This document shows positions 1 through 11,700 of a DNA stretch of 64,000 bases, piece after piece; the stretch's first letter is position 1, and each line of letters starts with the position of its first letter. Made by a program: the position numbers and the translations under genes. The DNA is from Cyanobium sp. N.Huapi 1H5 (GTDB lineage Bacteria; Cyanobacteriota; Cyanobacteriia; PCC-6307; Cyanobiaceae). The notes beneath the pieces were generated by a model. It searched no databases. It saw only the letters and a program-made list of their open reading frames with translations, and had not been told where the DNA came from. Location: NCBI RefSeq assembly GCF_024345535.1, contig NZ_JAGQBH010000003.1, forward strand, positions 248,001 through 312,000. Reading direction: 5' to 3'.

Positions 1-2
1 AG

Positions 3-500
3 GACACCCTGGTGGTGGCCCGCGGCGGGGCCGACCTGCCCTGGGGAGAGGGGGATCGGCTGCGGATCGAGAGCCGGCCGAGCGATCCGGTGGGCAACGC
101 CTCCTCCGTGATGGGGGGTGGACCGCTGCTGCTCCAGAACGGCCGCATCGTGCTCAACGGCGGCGCGGAAGGATTCGGGGCCGCCTTCCTGCGCCAGGGG
201 GCCCCCCGCACCGTGGTGGGCAGCGACGGCACCCTGCTGTGGCTGGTGACCCTGGAAGGCGCCGGGGGGGGCGCCGGACCCACCCTCTCCGAGACCGCCT
301 GGCTGCTGCAGCAGATGGGGCTGGTGGATGCCCTCAACCTTGACGGGGGCAGTTCCACGGGCCTGGTGATGGGCGGCAGCCACCGGGTCAAGGGGCGCGG
401 CGTGGCCGGCTCCGTGCACAACGGCCTGGGCCTGGTGCCGATCGGGGGCGGCGAGGCGGCCAGCAGCCTGGGGCCCGCCGGCCGGCCGCTGGCCGAGTGA
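3..500 (+). CDS. Phosphodiester glycosidase (NAGPA/DUF2233) family protein, 3' part
   Basis: The open frame enters from the left window edge, so the N-terminus is missing; it ends with TGA at 498-500. The visible 165 residues carry the family's C-terminal core, including an LDGGSS motif followed by a glycine-rich loop, as in phosphodiester glycosidase/NAGPA-like proteins acting on sugar phosphodiesters or exopolysaccharide. No membrane segment is seen in the remaining part. The IscA-like gene follows after 37 nt on the same strand but has no obvious functional link. Family assignment is fairly secure; the substrate cannot be inferred. Confidence 0.75.
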   Translation, partial: DTLVVARGGADLPWGEGDRLRIESRPSDPVGNASSVMGGGPLLLQNGRIVLNGGAEGFGAAFLRQGAPRTVVGSDGTLLWLVTLEGAGGGAGPTLSETAWLLQQMGLVDALNLDGGSSTGLVMGGSHRVKGRGVAGSVHNGLGLVPIGGGEAASSLGPAGRPLAE

Positions 501-537
501 GTTCCACTGGCAGACTGACCCCATTCGCCGCCTCGCC

Positions 538-873
538 GTGCCCAGGGGCCACAGCCTCCGACTCACCGCCGCCGCCGCCGCCGAGCTCTGCCGGCAGGCG
601 GCCGTGGCGGGCACCCCAGGGCTGATGCACCTGGAGCTGCTGGAGGGCGCCTGTGAGGCCTGGGCGATCCGCCTGCGCCCCGGCCACCTGTCCGGCACCC
701 CCGTGGCCCGGGCCGACGGCATCACCCTCTATTCCCCCGGCGACCAGCTGCCCCTGCTCCAAGGCCTCCAGCTCGACTACCGGGGCGACCTCAGCGGCGG
801 GGGGTTCCTGGTGCGCTCCGGACCGGGGGTGCGCAGCTGCGCCTGCGGCGCCGCCTTCAGCCGTGAGAACTGA
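538..873 (+). CDS. IscA/HesB-like iron-sulfur cluster assembly (A-type) family protein
   Basis: This 111-residue protein starts at GTG (538) directly after a proline-rich-coded leader, with no clear ribosome binding site. The C-terminal SCACGAAF segment gives the Cys-X-Cys pair (C101, C103) of A-type carriers, and C39 sits near the position of the third cluster-binding cysteine, in GAC rather than the usual GGCSG. That altered context resembles the divergent IscA-like paralogs of cyanobacteria rather than SufA/IscA proper. Its role is probably Fe-S or iron handling, but this is inferred from family only. It lies just upstream of the ribosomal str operon on the same strand. Confidence 0.7.
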   Translation: MPRGHSLRLTAAAAAELCRQAAVAGTPGLMHLELLEGACEAWAIRLRPGHLSGTPVARADGITLYSPGDQLPLLQGLQLDYRGDLSGGGFLVRSGPGVRSCACGAAFSREN

Positions 874-969
874 GCGGGACGACGACGAAGTAAGGTGTCG
901 GATTGTCGATACGGTCGGACGTCCGACCTGTCCACCCAGAAGTCCCCACCGAGCAGCACCCGGCCCTCG

Positions 970-1344
970 ATGCCCACTATTCAGCAGCTGATCCGCACCG
1001 AGCGGCAGCGTCTCACCCGCAAGACGAAGTCGCCCGCCCTGCGCGCCTGCCCCGAGCGGCGTGGCGTCTGCACCCGGGTGTACACCTCCACCCCGAAGAA
1101 GCCCAACTCGGCCCTGAGGAAGGTGGCCCGCGTGCGCCTCACCTCCGGCTTCGAGGTGACGGCCTACATCCCCGGCATCGGCCACAACCTCCAGGAGCAC
1201 TCGGTGGTTCTGATCCGCGGCGGCCGCGTCAAGGATCTGCCCGGTGTCCGCTACCACATCATCCGCGGCACCCTCGACACCTCCGGGGTCAAGGACCGGC
1301 GTCAGTCCCGCTCCAAGTACGGCGCCAAGACACCGAAGGCCTGA
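970..1344 (+). CDS. rpsL: 30S ribosomal protein S12
   Basis: The protein is 124 residues, the normal bacterial S12 length, when started at ATG 970 (MPTIQQLIR...), rejecting an in-frame extension upstream to 895. The [14 protein letters not shown] segment and the [16 protein letters not shown] segment are the conserved S12 decoding-centre loops, including the lysines linked to streptomycin resistance. It is the first gene of the str operon rpsL-rpsG-fusA-tuf-rpsJ. The upstream 95 nt probably contains the operon promoter, but I could not pick one with confidence. Confidence 0.98.
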   Translation: MPTIQQLIRTERQRLTRKTKSPALRACPERRGVCTRVYTSTPKKPNSALRKVARVRLTSGFEVTAYIPGIGHNLQEHSVVLIRGGRVKDLPGVRYHIIRGTLDTSGVKDRRQSRSKYGAKTPKA

Positions 1345-1408
1345 GCCTCCGCGCCACCGGCTCTCCGCGGCCGACTCCCCCCTCTCCCGCTTTTTCTCCC
1401 CCCGTTCC

Positions 1409-1879
1409 ATGTCCCGCCGCAACGCCGCCGAGAAGCGCCCGGTTCTGCCGGATCCCCAGTTCAACAGCCGTCTGGCCTCGATGATCGTGGCCCGGCTGAT
1501 GAAGCACGGCAAGAAGTCCACCGCCCAGCGCATCCTTTCCGATGCCTTCACCCTGATCAACGAGCGCACCGGCGCCGATCCCCTCGACCTGTTCGAGACG
1601 GCGGTCCGCAATGCCACCCCCCTGGTGGAGGTGCGGGCCCGTCGGGTCGGCGGCGCCACCTATCAGGTGCCGATGGAAGTGCGTCAGGAGCGGGGCACCG
1701 CCATGGCGCTGCGCTGGCTGGTCAACTTCTCCCGCGCCCGCAACGGCCGGAGCATGGCCCAGAAACTGGCCGGCGAGCTGATGGACGCGGCCAACGAGGC
1801 CGGCAGTGCCGTCCGCAAGCGGGAGGAAACCCACAAGATGGCCGAGGCCAACAAGGCTTTCGCCCACTACCGCTACTGA
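1409..1879 (+). CDS. rpsG: 30S ribosomal protein S7
   Basis: ATG 1409 gives 156 residues ([18 protein letters not shown]...), the typical S7 length; the longer upstream open frame has no homology. S7 nucleates assembly of the 30S head by binding the 3' domain of 16S rRNA and lies at the E site. The conserved core including the [13 protein letters not shown] segment and the C-terminal [10 protein letters not shown] tail are present. It sits 64 nt after rpsL in the str operon. Confidence 0.98.
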   Translation: MSRRNAAEKRPVLPDPQFNSRLASMIVARLMKHGKKSTAQRILSDAFTLINERTGADPLDLFETAVRNATPLVEVRARRVGGATYQVPMEVRQERGTAMALRWLVNFSRARNGRSMAQKLAGELMDAANEAGSAVRKREETHKMAEANKAFAHYRY

Positions 1880-1991
1880 GCGGTACCGGGAGCCGGATCC
1901 CTGGGCTGATCCGGTTCCCCCAGACCTGAGCGATCACCGGTCTGTAGAGTTACGCCCGTTTTTTGTCGACCCACCCCCGGAGAACTTTCCC

Positions 1992-4067
1992 GTGGCCCGC
2001 GCCTACCCCCTGGAACGCGTCAGAAATATCGGTATCGCCGCTCACATTGACGCGGGCAAGACCACCACGACCGAACGGATTCTGTTCTATTCCGGCGTGG
2101 TCCACAAGATGGGCGAGGTGCACGATGGCGCCGCCGTCACCGACTGGATGGAGCAGGAACGCGAGCGTGGCATCACCATCACCGCGGCCGCCATCTCCAC
2201 CAGCTGGAAGGACAACCGCATCAACATCATCGACACTCCCGGTCACGTCGATTTCACGATCGAAGTGGAGCGCTCGATGCGCGTCCTCGATGGTGTGGTC
2301 GCCGTGTTCTGTGCCGTGGGCGGCGTCCAGCCCCAGTCGGAAACCGTCTGGCGCCAGGCCGACCGCTACAACGTGCCCCGGATCGTGTTCGTCAACAAGA
2401 TGGACCGCACCGGTGCCAACTTCCTGAAGGTCTACGAACAGATCAAGGATCGCCTCAAGGCCAACGCCGTGCCGATCCAGCTGCCGATCGGTGCCGAGGG
2501 CGACCTCAAGGGCATCATCGACCTGGTGCGCAACAAGGCGATCATCTACACCAATGATCTCGGCACCGACATCCTCGAAGAGGACATCCCCGCCGACATG
2601 CAGGACGAGGCTGCGGAATGGCGCCAGAAGCTGATGGAGTCGGTGGCCGAAACCGATGAAGAGCTGATCGAAGCCTTCCTCGAGAACGGTGAGCTGACCC
2701 AGGAGCAGCTGATGCGCGGCATCCGGCTGGGCGTTCTCCAGCACGGCATGGTCCCCATCCTGTGCGGTTCCGCCTTCAAGAACAAGGGTGTCCAGCTGGT
2801 GCTCGACGCCGTGGTCGACTACCTGCCCGCCCCCGTCGACGTGCCCCCGATCCATGGCCTGCTGGCCGACGGCAGCGAAGCCACCCGCCCCTGCGACGAC
2901 AGCGCCCCCTTCAGCGCCCTGGCCTTCAAGGTCATGGCCGACCCCTACGGCAAGCTCACCTTCGTGCGCATGTACAGCGGGGTCCTGCAGAAGGGCAGCT
3001 ACGTGCTCAACTCCACCAAGGACAAGAAGGAGCGCATCTCCCGTCTGATCCTGCTGAAAGCCGACGAGCGCGAGGAGGTGGACGAACTGCGGGCAGGTGA
3101 TCTGGGGGCCGTGCTCGGCCTCAAGGACACCACCACGGGCGACACCCTGTGCGTCGACTCCGATCCGATCATCCTGGAATCCCTGTTCATCCCCGAACCG
3201 GTGATCTCCGTGGCCGTGGAGCCCAAGACCAAGGGCGACATGGAGAAGCTCGGCAAGGCCCTGCAGTCCCTTTCCGAGGAAGACCCCACCTTCCGGGTGT
3301 CCACCGATCCGGAAACCAACCAGACGGTGATCGCCGGCATGGGCGAACTGCACCTGGAGATCCTGGTCGACCGCATGCTGCGGGAGTTCAAGGTGGAGGC
3401 CAACATCGGCGCCCCCCAGGTGTCCTACCGGGAAACCATCCGCGGCAGTGCCAAGGGTGAGGGCAAGTTCGCCCGCCAGACGGGCGGCAAGGGCCAGTAC
3501 GGCCACGTGGTGATCGAAATGCAGCCCGGCGAGCCGGGCTCAGGGTTCGAGTTCGTCAACAAGATCGTTGGCGGCATCGTTCCCAAGGAGTACATCGGTC
3601 CGGCGGAAGCCGGCATGAAGGAAACCTGCCAGTCCGGTGTGATTGCCGGTTTCCCCATGATCGATGTCAAGGTCACCATGGTGGACGGCTCCTATCACGA
3701 CGTCGACTCTTCGGAGATGGCGTTCAAGATCGCCGGTTCCATGGCCTTCAAGGACGGCGTCAAGAAGTGCAACCCTGTGCTGCTTGAGCCGATGATGAAG
3801 GTGGAGGTCGAGGTCCCCGAGGATTTCCTCGGTTCGGTCATCGGCGACCTCTCCTCCCGCCGTGGTCAGGTCGAAGGGCAGTCCGTCGACGACGGTCAGT
3901 CCAAAGTCCAGGCCAAGGTGCCTCTGGCCGAAATGTTCGGCTACGCCACCCAGCTCCGATCCATGACCCAGGGTCGGGGTATTTTCTCGATGGAGTTCAG
4001 CCATTACGAGGAAGTTCCTCGCAATGTGGCGGAAGCCATCATTTCCAAGAATCAGGGCAATTCCTGA
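1992..4067 (+). CDS. fusA: Elongation factor G
   Basis: GTG 1992 yields 691 residues ([25 protein letters not shown]...), matching bacterial EF-G; the frame is open upstream to 1806 but that part overlaps rpsG. The G1 motif AHIDAGKT, the DTPGHVDF G3 motif and NKMD G4 motif of the translational GTPase domain are near the N-terminus, followed by domains II-V. EF-G catalyses ribosomal translocation and acts in recycling. It is 112 nt downstream of rpsG and is followed by tuf, the standard str operon order. Confidence 0.98.
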   Translation: MARAYPLERVRNIGIAAHIDAGKTTTTERILFYSGVVHKMGEVHDGAAVTDWMEQERERGITITAAAISTSWKDNRINIIDTPGHVDFTIEVERSMRVLDGVVAVFCAVGGVQPQSETVWRQADRYNVPRIVFVNKMDRTGANFLKVYEQIKDRLKANAVPIQLPIGAEGDLKGIIDLVRNKAIIYTNDLGTDILEEDIPADMQDEAAEWRQKLMESVAETDEELIEAFLENGELTQEQLMRGIRLGVLQHGMVPILCGSAFKNKGVQLVLDAVVDYLPAPVDVPPIHGLLADGSEATRPCDDSAPFSALAFKVMADPYGKLTFVRMYSGVLQKGSYVLNSTKDKKERISRLILLKADEREEVDELRAGDLGAVLGLKDTTTGDTLCVDSDPIILESLFIPEPVISVAVEPKTKGDMEKLGKALQSLSEEDPTFRVSTDPETNQTVIAGMGELHLEILVDRMLREFKVEANIGAPQVSYRETIRGSAKGEGKFARQTGGKGQYGHVVIEMQPGEPGSGFEFVNKIVGGIVPKEYIGPAEAGMKETCQSGVIAGFPMIDVKVTMVDGSYHDVDSSEMAFKIAGSMAFKDGVKKCNPVLLEPMMKVEVEVPEDFLGSVIGDLSSRRGQVEGQSVDDGQSKVQAKVPLAEMFGYATQLRSMTQGRGIFSMEFSHYEEVPRNVAEAIISKNQGNS

Positions 4068-4109
4068 TCTTTCTTTCCATCCAACCCACCCCCCCGATTC
4101 TTTCCTTCC

Positions 4110-5339
<1,230 letters not shown>

Positions 5340-5358
5340 GGCTGATCTAGCCTTTTCG

Positions 5359-5389
5359 GGGGAGTCTCACCACGGTGGGGCTCCCCTTT
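5359..5389 (+). terminator. Terminator-like hairpin after tuf
   Basis: A roughly 13-bp stem (5359-5371 with 5374-5386, two G-U pairs) closes a tiny loop and is followed by TTTC at 5387. It lies 20 nt after the tuf stop. The short T-run suggests partial termination or attenuation, so rpsJ may receive part of its transcription from the str operon. Confidence 0.6.
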
Positions 5390-5468
5390 CGGAACCGTCG
5401 GTTCCCTCCGCACCTCGACAACCCGTTTCCACGGCCTACGGCCGCCCTTCGCCCGCGTTTCCCCTCCG

Positions 5469-5789
5469 ATGACCGCCTCCATCCCCCAGCAGAAGATCCG
5501 CATCCGCCTGAAGGCCTTCGATCGCCGCATGCTGGATCTGTCCTGCGAAAAGATCATCGAAACCGCCGATCACACCGCTGCCACGGCCATCGGTCCCATC
5601 CCCCTGCCCACCAAGCGCAAGATCTACTGCGTGCTGCGCTCGCCTCACGTCGACAAGGATTCCCGTGAGCACTTCGAGACCCGCACCCACCGCCGCATCA
5701 TCGATATCTACAGCCCCAGTTCCAAGACCATCGACGCCCTGATGAAGCTCGACCTGCCGAGCGGTGTGGACATCGAAGTCAAGCTCTGA
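5469..5789 (+). CDS. rpsJ: 30S ribosomal protein S10
   Basis: The 106-residue protein shows the S10 hallmarks [14 protein letters not shown] at the N-terminus and [35 protein letters not shown] at the C-terminus. S10 is part of the 30S head and, as NusE, also takes part in antitermination with NusB. Its place directly after tuf is the cyanobacterial arrangement, in which rpsJ ends the str operon instead of starting the S10 operon. ATG 5469 is the only reasonable start. Confidence 0.98.
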   Translation: MTASIPQQKIRIRLKAFDRRMLDLSCEKIIETADHTAATAIGPIPLPTKRKIYCVLRSPHVDKDSREHFETRTHRRIIDIYSPSSKTIDALMKLDLPSGVDIEVKL

Positions 5790-5929
5790 TGGCGATGGGC
5801 TCAACGGGGCTTCGCCGGGCTGGTCGCTCTCTCTAGGATCGCGATACATCCCGAGTTGCCCTGGTTGATCCATTCGCCACCGACCTCCGATCGCCCCTTC
5901 CCCGCTGCCGCCAGCGGCATCCTGCTCCC

Positions 5930-6598
5930 GTGACTGATCTGGCCGTCAGGGAGCTGCCCCTGTTCCCCCTCCCCGATGTGGTGCTCTTCCCCCAGGAGGT
6001 GCTGCCGCTCCATATCTTCGAGCCGCGCTACCGCATGATGCTGCGCACGGCGATGTCGGAGGACAGGCGCTTCGGCGTGGTGCGCTGGGATCCCCAGAGC
6101 AAGAAGATGGCCGAGGTGGGTTGCTGCGCCGAGATCCTCCACTGCCAGGTGCAAGACGACGACCGCAGCAACATCGTCACCATGGGCCAGCAGCGCTTCC
6201 GGGTGCTCGACATCGTGCGCGACACCCCGTTCCGGGTCGGCATGGTCAGCTGGATCGAGGACACGGTGAGCGAAAGCCACGAGGAGCTCGAGACCCTCAC
6301 CAGCGATGTGACCCGGGCCCTGCGGGACGTGGTCGATCTCACCGGCAAGCTGATCGGCAAGCCCTCCTCCCTGCCCGCCGATCTGCCCGATCTGCCGCGG
6401 GAGCTCTCCTTCTGGATCGGCGCCCATCTCGGCGGGCCGGTGGCCGACCACCAGCAGGCCCTGCTCGAAATCACCGACACCGGTGAGCGGCTGCGCCAGG
6501 AATACGAACTGCTCGACCAGACGCGACGCCAGCTGGCGGCCCGCACCGTCCTCAAGGACACTTTCTCCAGCCTCGGCGACGGCAGCAGCGAGACCTGA
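5930..6598 (+). CDS. Lon protease substrate-binding (LAN) domain protein
   Basis: The 222-residue protein starts at GTG 5930 (MTDLAVRELPLFPLPDVVLFPQEVLPLHIFEPRYRMM...), the characteristic opening of the N-terminal substrate-binding domain of Lon. No AAA+ or protease domain follows, so it is a stand-alone LON-domain protein of the kind found in cyanobacteria and plastids. The C-terminal part is predicted helical. Partner and substrates are unknown. It ends 3 nt before the methyltransferase gene, suggesting co-transcription. Confidence 0.88.
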   Translation: MTDLAVRELPLFPLPDVVLFPQEVLPLHIFEPRYRMMLRTAMSEDRRFGVVRWDPQSKKMAEVGCCAEILHCQVQDDDRSNIVTMGQQRFRVLDIVRDTPFRVGMVSWIEDTVSESHEELETLTSDVTRALRDVVDLTGKLIGKPSSLPADLPDLPRELSFWIGAHLGGPVADHQQALLEITDTGERLRQEYELLDQTRRQLAARTVLKDTFSSLGDGSSET

Positions 6599-6601
6599 GC
6601 C

Positions 6602-7588
6602 ATGCCGAGCCTTCTTCCGGGCGGCGCCCTGCTGCCCCTCCTCCTGACGGGGGGTGCCCTGGCGGCGGTGCTGGCCGCCCTGCTCTGGCAGCGCCGCTCC
6701 CGGGCCTACCTGTCGTCGGCCAGCGTGGCCGCCGCCTACGACCGCTGGACGGACGACCGTCTGCTGGAGCGGCTCTGGGGCGAGCACGTGCACCTGGGCC
6801 ACTACGGCGATCCCCCCGGTGCCCGGGATTTCCGCGCCGCCAAGGCCGCCTTCGTCCACGAGCTGGTGCGCTGGAGCGGCCTCGACCGACTGCCCCCCGG
6901 CAGCCGGGTGCTGGATGTGGGCTGCGGCATCGGCGGCAGCGCCCGCATCCTGGCCCGCGACTACGGCTTCGAGGTGCTGGGCATCAGCATCAGTCCGGCC
7001 CAGATCGCCCGGGCCCGGGAGCTCACACCTGCCGACCTGCCGAACTGCCGCTTCGCCGTGATGGATGCCCTGGCCATGGAGCTGCCGGACGGGGGCACCG
7101 ACACCGGCTTCGATGCGGTCTGGAGCGTCGAGGCCGGCCCCCACATGCCCGACAAGCAGCGCTACGCCGATGAGATGCTGCGGGTGCTCCGGCCAGGCGG
7201 CTGCCTGGCGGTGGCCGACTGGAACCGCCGCGACCCGGGCGTCGCCCCCATGAACCGACTGGAGCGCTGGGTGATGCGCCAGCTGCTTGACCAGTGGGCG
7301 CACCCGGAGTTCGCCAGCATCCCCTCCCTGAGGCGGAATCTGGAGACCAGCCCCTGGAACCGGGGCCTGCCGATCAGCACCGCCGACTGGACGGTCGCCA
7401 CCCTGCCCTCCTGGGTGGATTCGATCGTCGAGGGCGTGCGCCGCCCCGGGGCTGTGCTGGGGCTGGGCCCCCGGGCCGTGCTGCAGGGCCTCCGCGAAAC
7501 GCCCACGCTGCTGCTGATGGACTGGGCCTTCCGCAACGGTCTGATGCAGTTCGGCGTCTTCCGCGGTCCGTTGCCCGGGCAGGGCTGA
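6602..7588 (+). CDS. MPBQ/MSBQ methyltransferase (tocopherol/plastoquinone pathway)
   Basis: The 328-residue protein has an N-terminal hydrophobic segment (about residues 7-25), then a class I SAM-dependent methyltransferase domain with the motif VLDVGCGIGGSARILA and an acidic GISISPAQ loop. The order of segments (YDRWTDD near residue 40, HLGHYGDPP, WSVEAGPHMPDK, VADWN, RQLLDQWAHPEFASI, then a C-terminal LMDWAFRNGLMQFG) closely follows the cyanobacterial 2-methyl-6-phytylbenzoquinone methyltransferase (the Synechocystis Sll0418 type). It would methylate prenylated benzoquinol head groups at the membrane for tocopherol, and possibly plastoquinone, synthesis. The stop lies 1 nt from the convergent pheA stop. 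Confidence 0.85.
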   Translation: MPSLLPGGALLPLLLTGGALAAVLAALLWQRRSRAYLSSASVAAAYDRWTDDRLLERLWGEHVHLGHYGDPPGARDFRAAKAAFVHELVRWSGLDRLPPGSRVLDVGCGIGGSARILARDYGFEVLGISISPAQIARARELTPADLPNCRFAVMDALAMELPDGGTDTGFDAVWSVEAGPHMPDKQRYADEMLRVLRPGGCLAVADWNRRDPGVAPMNRLERWVMRQLLDQWAHPEFASIPSLRRNLETSPWNRGLPISTADWTVATLPSWVDSIVEGVRRPGAVLGLGPRAVLQGLRETPTLLLMDWAFRNGLMQFGVFRGPLPGQG

Positions 7589-7589
7589 C

Positions 7590-8435
7590 TCAGTCGACCT
7601 TCTCCTCGGCGGCGAGGTTGGTGAGGGGATAGGCCCCGAACAGGGCCAGGTGCTCGCAGAGCGGGGTGAGGTCGGCGATCGCCCCGTCCAGCGGCACGGC
7701 ACCCTCGGGAAGCTCGAGATCGACGAAGAAGATGTATTCGCCCATCTCCCGCTTGGACGGACGCGACTCGATCCGGCTCATGTTCAGCCCCTGGCGGGCG
7801 AAGCAGCCGAGCGACTCCAGCAGGGCACCGGGCTGGTTGGAGTGGAGCGAGAACGCCAGGCTGGCGTGGGGGCCCTGGTGGGAGCGCTCGCCGCGACGCA
7901 GCAGCAGGAAGCGGGTGCAGTTGCCCGGCACATCGTTGATCGGGTGGGCCAGCACCTCAAGGCCGTGCTCGGCAGCCGCCTCCAGCGAGGCGATGGCGCC
8001 CCGGAAACGGCTGCCCCGCACCAGCCGGGCCGCTTCGGCGGTGGAGCTGGTGGGCAGTTGCAGGGCCTGGGGCAGGTGTTCCCCCAGCCACAGGCTGCAC
8101 TGGGCCAGGGCCTGGGGGTGGGAGAGCACCTCACTGATGGCGTCGAGAGGGCCGCTGCCCACCAGGGCGTGGCGGATGGGCAGCACCAGGGCCCGGGCCA
8201 CCGCCAGGTCAGGGTGCTCCCAGAGGGCATCGAGACAGCTGGTGACGCCGCCCTCGACGGAGTTCTCCACCGGCACCACCGCCAGATCGCAGTCGCCGTC
8301 GGCCAGGGCCCGGATCACGGCGCGGATGCCCTGCTGGGGCACGAAGTCCACCGCCTCGAGGCCCTCGAGGGCCGCCAGTCGCTGCGCCGCCTGCTCACCG
8401 TAGGTGCCGACGGGACCGAGAAAGGCAAGACGCAT
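7590..8435 (-). CDS. pheA: Prephenate dehydratase
   Basis: The protein begins MRLAFLGPVGTYGEQAA at ATG 8435, the standard opening of the prephenate dehydratase domain; a start at 8471 would add 12 unconserved residues. The dehydratase domain fills about residues 1-180. A C-terminal ACT domain follows, with the ESRPSKREMGEYIFFVD segment that binds phenylalanine for feedback inhibition. No chorismate mutase domain is fused, so this is the monofunctional form. It converts prephenate to phenylpyruvate. The chorismate-forming aroC lies 14 kb away. Confidence 0.95.
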   Translation of the reverse strand: MRLAFLGPVGTYGEQAAQRLAALEGLEAVDFVPQQGIRAVIRALADGDCDLAVVPVENSVEGGVTSCLDALWEHPDLAVARALVLPIRHALVGSGPLDAISEVLSHPQALAQCSLWLGEHLPQALQLPTSSTAEAARLVRGSRFRGAIASLEAAAEHGLEVLAHPINDVPGNCTRFLLLRRGERSHQGPHASLAFSLHSNQPGALLESLGCFARQGLNMSRIESRPSKREMGEYIFFVDLELPEGAVPLDGAIADLTPLCEHLALFGAYPLTNLAAEEKVD

Positions 8436-8491
8436 GGCGGTGGGACGCTCTGGGGTGATCGGTAGGATCATGGCCTGCCGGCCCGCAGGCC

Positions 8492-9004
8492 ATGTCCCTG
8501 GCCTTCAGCGCCAGTCAGCAACTCGACCTTCCGGTGGCCAGCGAGGCGGATCGCCTGCCCGCCTACCTCGACGATGAGCAGCGGGTGGTGCAGGCCCTGC
8601 TCGACCCCACCCAGCTCGAACCCCTCGGCCCCGGCCGCTACCGCTACACCGTGAGCCAGGTCCGGGTGTTCCAGCTGAAGATCCAGCCGGTGGTGGAGCT
8701 GCAGGTGGTGCGTCGCCATGGCCGGCTGGAGCTGGAGGCCCTCGACTGCCAGCTGGAGGGCCTCGGGCTGGTGGAGGACTTCCGCCTCGGGCTCTGCTCC
8801 TGGCTCGCCGCGGCCGACGGCGGCCTCACCGGTGAGGCCAGCCTCTCGGTGACCGTGAGCCGCCCCACCCTGCTGAAGCTGATCCCCCCCAAGGTGCTGG
8901 AGGCCACGGGCCGCTCGGTGCTGGGCGGCATCCTGCTGGGCATCAGGACCCGGGTGAGTCAGCAGCTGCTGGGGGATTTCCAGCGCTGGTGCCGATCGAC
9001 CTGA
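8492..9004 (+). CDS. DUF1997 family protein
   Basis: A 170-residue soluble protein with alternating beta-strand-like segments. It resembles DUF1997, a family I associate with cyanobacteria and plastids: an early QLDLPV strand, the [12 protein letters not shown] segment, a central [14 protein letters not shown] strand and a C-terminal [17 protein letters not shown] helix. No catalytic motif is evident and the function is unknown. Its last 62 nt overlap the 3' end of the convergent rnhB gene. Confidence 0.75.
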   Translation: MSLAFSASQQLDLPVASEADRLPAYLDDEQRVVQALLDPTQLEPLGPGRYRYTVSQVRVFQLKIQPVVELQVVRRHGRLELEALDCQLEGLGLVEDFRLGLCSWLAAADGGLTGEASLSVTVSRPTLLKLIPPKVLEATGRSVLGGILLGIRTRVSQQLLGDFQRWCRST

Positions 9005-9704
9005 GAAAGCTGCGGCGGTGCAGGGGCGTGGGTCCCAGCCGCTGGATCGCCTCCCGGTGCTGACGGGTGCCGTAGCCGGCGTGGCGCTCCAGGCCATAGC
9101 CGGGGTGGCGCAACGCCAGGCGCCGCAGCAGGGCATCCCGCTCCTGCTTGGCGAGCACGCTGGCGGCGGCGATCGCGGCGCAGCGGCCATCTCCGCCCAC
9201 CAGGGTGGACTGGGGACCGGACCAGCCCCGCAGGGGCAACACCCCATCCACCAGCAGCAGCCGGGGTGGGCGGGCCAGCCGTTGCAGGGCCCGCAGCATC
9301 GCCCATTCGGTGGCCTGGCGCACCCCCCAGCGATCGATCTCACCGGCACTCGCCTGCCCCAGGGCCCAGGCCAGGGCCTGGTGGCGCAGCAGGGGAACCA
9401 GGGCCTCGCGGCGCCGGACGGTGAGCTTCTTACTGTCGTTCAGGCCCGCCGCCGCCAGGGGCGCCAGGGCCGTGGCCGGCAACACCACCGCCGCCGCGAA
9501 CACCGGGCCGAACAGGCTGCCCCGGCCGACCTCGTCCACTCCGGCACAATCACCGGGGTCAAGCCCCCCCCAGACGTCCGCGTCGGGGCGAGCAAGGACC
9601 TCGGGGCCGGTGCGCCCGAGGGCGTTGCGGCCGGGGCGATCAGCCAGCGGCGGAGGAGCGGCGGCGGCGGCGGCGGGGTTCACCCGCGTCGGCGGCAGTG
9701 GCAT
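8943..9704 (-). CDS. rnhB: Ribonuclease HII
   Basis: The core [14 protein letters not shown] motif, LNDSKKLT, and the later LLLVDGV and [15 protein letters not shown] segments are those of RNase HII, which removes ribonucleotides and RNA-DNA hybrids using two metals held by the D-E-D-D residues (D and E of DEVGRG, D of VDG). No ATG, GTG or TTG occurs between ATG 9704 and the conserved core, so the start at 9704 is forced. The gene therefore overlaps the end of rne by 65 nt with a proline/alanine-rich N-terminal extension of about 40 residues. The C-terminus overlaps the convergent DUF1997 gene by 62 nt. Confidence 0.92.
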   Translation of the reverse strand: MPLPPTRVNPAAAAAAPPPLADRPGRNALGRTGPEVLARPDADVWGGLDPGDCAGVDEVGRGSLFGPVFAAAVVLPATALAPLAAAGLNDSKKLTVRRREALVPLLRHQALAWALGQASAGEIDRWGVRQATEWAMLRALQRLARPPRLLLVDGVLPLRGWSGPQSTLVGGDGRCAAIAAASVLAKQERDALLRRLALRHPGYGLERHAGYGTRQHREAIQRLGPTPLHRRSFLRSIGTSAGNPPAAADSPGS

Positions 9705-11700
9705 CGTCCGCGGGAATCGCGGCGGCAGCGGCTGCCACCGGGACCGGAGCCGCCGTCGCCACCGGGGCAGGCACCGCCGCCGGTGTGGACCGGCTGGAAG
9801 AACGGCGGCTGGGCACGGCCACGGTCACCAGCTCGGACGGGACGGGGGTGGGCAGGGGTTCGAACGGGGCCGGCGTGATCTCGAAGATGGGGATCGCCTC
9901 CGGCACCGGGGAGTCGAAGGCCCCGGAGACCACGGGGGAATCGGCAGCTTCGGGAGCGTCGGCCATGCCGTTGGCGTCGGCCATGCCATTGCGGCCCTCA
10001 CCGCCGCGGCCGCGCCGCCGGCGACGGGAGCCGCTGGCGGCCAGCTGCTGACGCGCTTCCTCAAGCACGGCTTCGGGGTCGGCGTCGGGGCGCACCACGC
10101 GGACCATCAGGCTGTCGCCGGTGGGGAGCGGATCCAGCAGCAAGGCCGGACTCAGCCCCATCCAGCCGTAGACCAGCTCCTGCTCGGGATCCATCGGCAC
10201 GGCCAGCACCTCGGGCTCCTGGCGGCGCTGCGGGGCGTCGCTGGCGGGACTCTCCTGGGGCGCCGGCAGAACGGCGCTGCCATTGCCCCCACCATCGGCA
10301 TAGCCGCCCAGGGCGGGGGTCTCCGCACCCTCGGAGCCGCGGCCGCCGCGGCCGCCACGGCGACGCCGGCCACCACCGCCGGACTCGCCGGCGCCGGTGG
10401 AGGGGCTGGCCACTTCGGCCCGGGCCGAGGCGGCCGAGCGTACCAGGCCGGAGACCGTGGCCAGGGGCTGGAGGGTGTCCTTGCCGGGAAGAACAGCCAC
10501 GTGGCCGAGGCCGCCACAGCTGGGGCAGGCCCGTCCGAACAGTTCGTAGATGTTCTGGCCCTGGCGTTTGCGGGTCAGCTCCACCAGGCCGAGCTCGGTG
10601 AGCTGGGCGATCTGGGGACGGGCCGTGTCGTCCCGGGAGGCCTGGGTGAAGTGCTCCAGCAGCTGCAGCTGGTCGCGCCGGGACTCCATGTCGATGAAGT
10701 CGATGATCACGACGCCGCCGATGTTGCGCAGCTTGAGCTGGCGGGCGATCTCCACCGCCGCCTCGCAGTTGGTCCACAGCACCGTCTCGCGGGCGTTGGC
10801 CGAACGGGTGAACGAGCCGGAGTTGACGTCGATCACCGTGAGCGCCTCGGTGGGCTCGATGATCACGTAGCCGCCGGAAGGGAGATCCACCCGGGGCTTG
10901 AGGGCGTCGCGGATGGCGGCGTTGACCCGGAAGTGCTCCAGGATCTCGGTGGGTTCACTGTGGTGCTCCACCAGGAGGTTGGCCTGGTCGGCGCCGAGGA
11001 AGGCGTTGACCCGGGCCACCGCATCGGCGCTGTCGACCACCACCCGCAGCACATCGGGGCTGTAGAGGTCGCGCAGCACCCGATGGATGAAGTCCTCATC
11101 GCGGTTGAGCAGCACCGGCGGCGAGGCCGTCTCGGCCGCCTGCTGGATCGATTCCCACTGGCGCAGCAGCGCCTCGAGGTCGTCGATCAGCATCTCCTCG
11201 CTGACGTCCTCGGCCTCGGTGCGGATCAGCAGGCCGGCGCCGGGGGGCTTGATCAGCACGCCGAGGGCCCGCAGCCGGTTGCGCTCGTTCTCGCCGTTGA
11301 TGCGCCGGGAGATGTTGACCCCCTGGCCATGGGGCTGAAGCACCAGGAAACGCCCCGGCAGGGACAGGTTGCCGGTGAGGCGCGGGCCCTTGGTGCCCGT
11401 GGGCTCCTTCATCACCTGGACGAGCACCTTCTGGCGGGGCTCGAGCAGCTCGGTGATGCCGGCGCCCCCCTTCTTCAGACGCAGGGGACCCAGATCGGTG
11501 ATGTGGATGAAGCCGTTCTTCTCGCTTTCGCCGATGTTGACGAAGGCGGCATCGATCCCGGGCAACACGTTCTCGACGGTTCCGAGGTAGACGTCACCGA
11601 TCTGATAACGACCCTGGGCGACGATCAGTTCATCGACGCGTTCGTCGTTGAGCACTGCGGCGATCCGCAACTGCTCAGCGATGACGATCTGCTGGGGCAT
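9640..11700 (-). CDS. rne: Ribonuclease E/G, cyanobacterial type
   Basis: ATG 11700 ([19 protein letters not shown]...) gives 686 residues; upstream in-frame codons to 11787 lie in the untranslated leader. The S1 domain (about residues 35-120), 5' sensor, DNase-I-like domain with [10 protein letters not shown], and the CPSCGGLG zinc link occupy the first 420 residues. The rest is an Arg/Gly/Pro/Ala-rich, probably disordered tail. It ends [12 protein letters not shown], containing the RRRRRRSSA nonapeptide known from cyanobacterial RNase E as the PNPase-binding site. The enzyme initiates mRNA decay and processes rRNA/tRNA. rnhB follows with overlap. Confidence 0.97.
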   Translation of the reverse strand: MPQQIVIAEQLRIAAVLNDERVDELIVAQGRYQIGDVYLGTVENVLPGIDAAFVNIGESEKNGFIHITDLGPLRLKKGGAGITELLEPRQKVLVQVMKEPTGTKGPRLTGNLSLPGRFLVLQPHGQGVNISRRINGENERNRLRALGVLIKPPGAGLLIRTEAEDVSEEMLIDDLEALLRQWESIQQAAETASPPVLLNRDEDFIHRVLRDLYSPDVLRVVVDSADAVARVNAFLGADQANLLVEHHSEPTEILEHFRVNAAIRDALKPRVDLPSGGYVIIEPTEALTVIDVNSGSFTRSANARETVLWTNCEAAVEIARQLKLRNIGGVVIIDFIDMESRRDQLQLLEHFTQASRDDTARPQIAQLTELGLVELTRKRQGQNIYELFGRACPSCGGLGHVAVLPGKDTLQPLATVSGLVRSAASARAEVASPSTGAGESGGGGRRRRGGRGGRGSEGAETPALGGYADGGGNGSAVLPAPQESPASDAPQRRQEPEVLAVPMDPEQELVYGWMGLSPALLLDPLPTGDSLMVRVVRPDADPEAVLEEARQQLAASGSRRRRRGRGGEGRNGMADANGMADAPEAADSPVVSGAFDSPVPEAIPIFEITPAPFEPLPTPVPSELVTVAVPSRRSSSRSTPAAVPAPVATAAPVPVAAAAAAIPADDATAADAGEPRRRRRRSSAAG

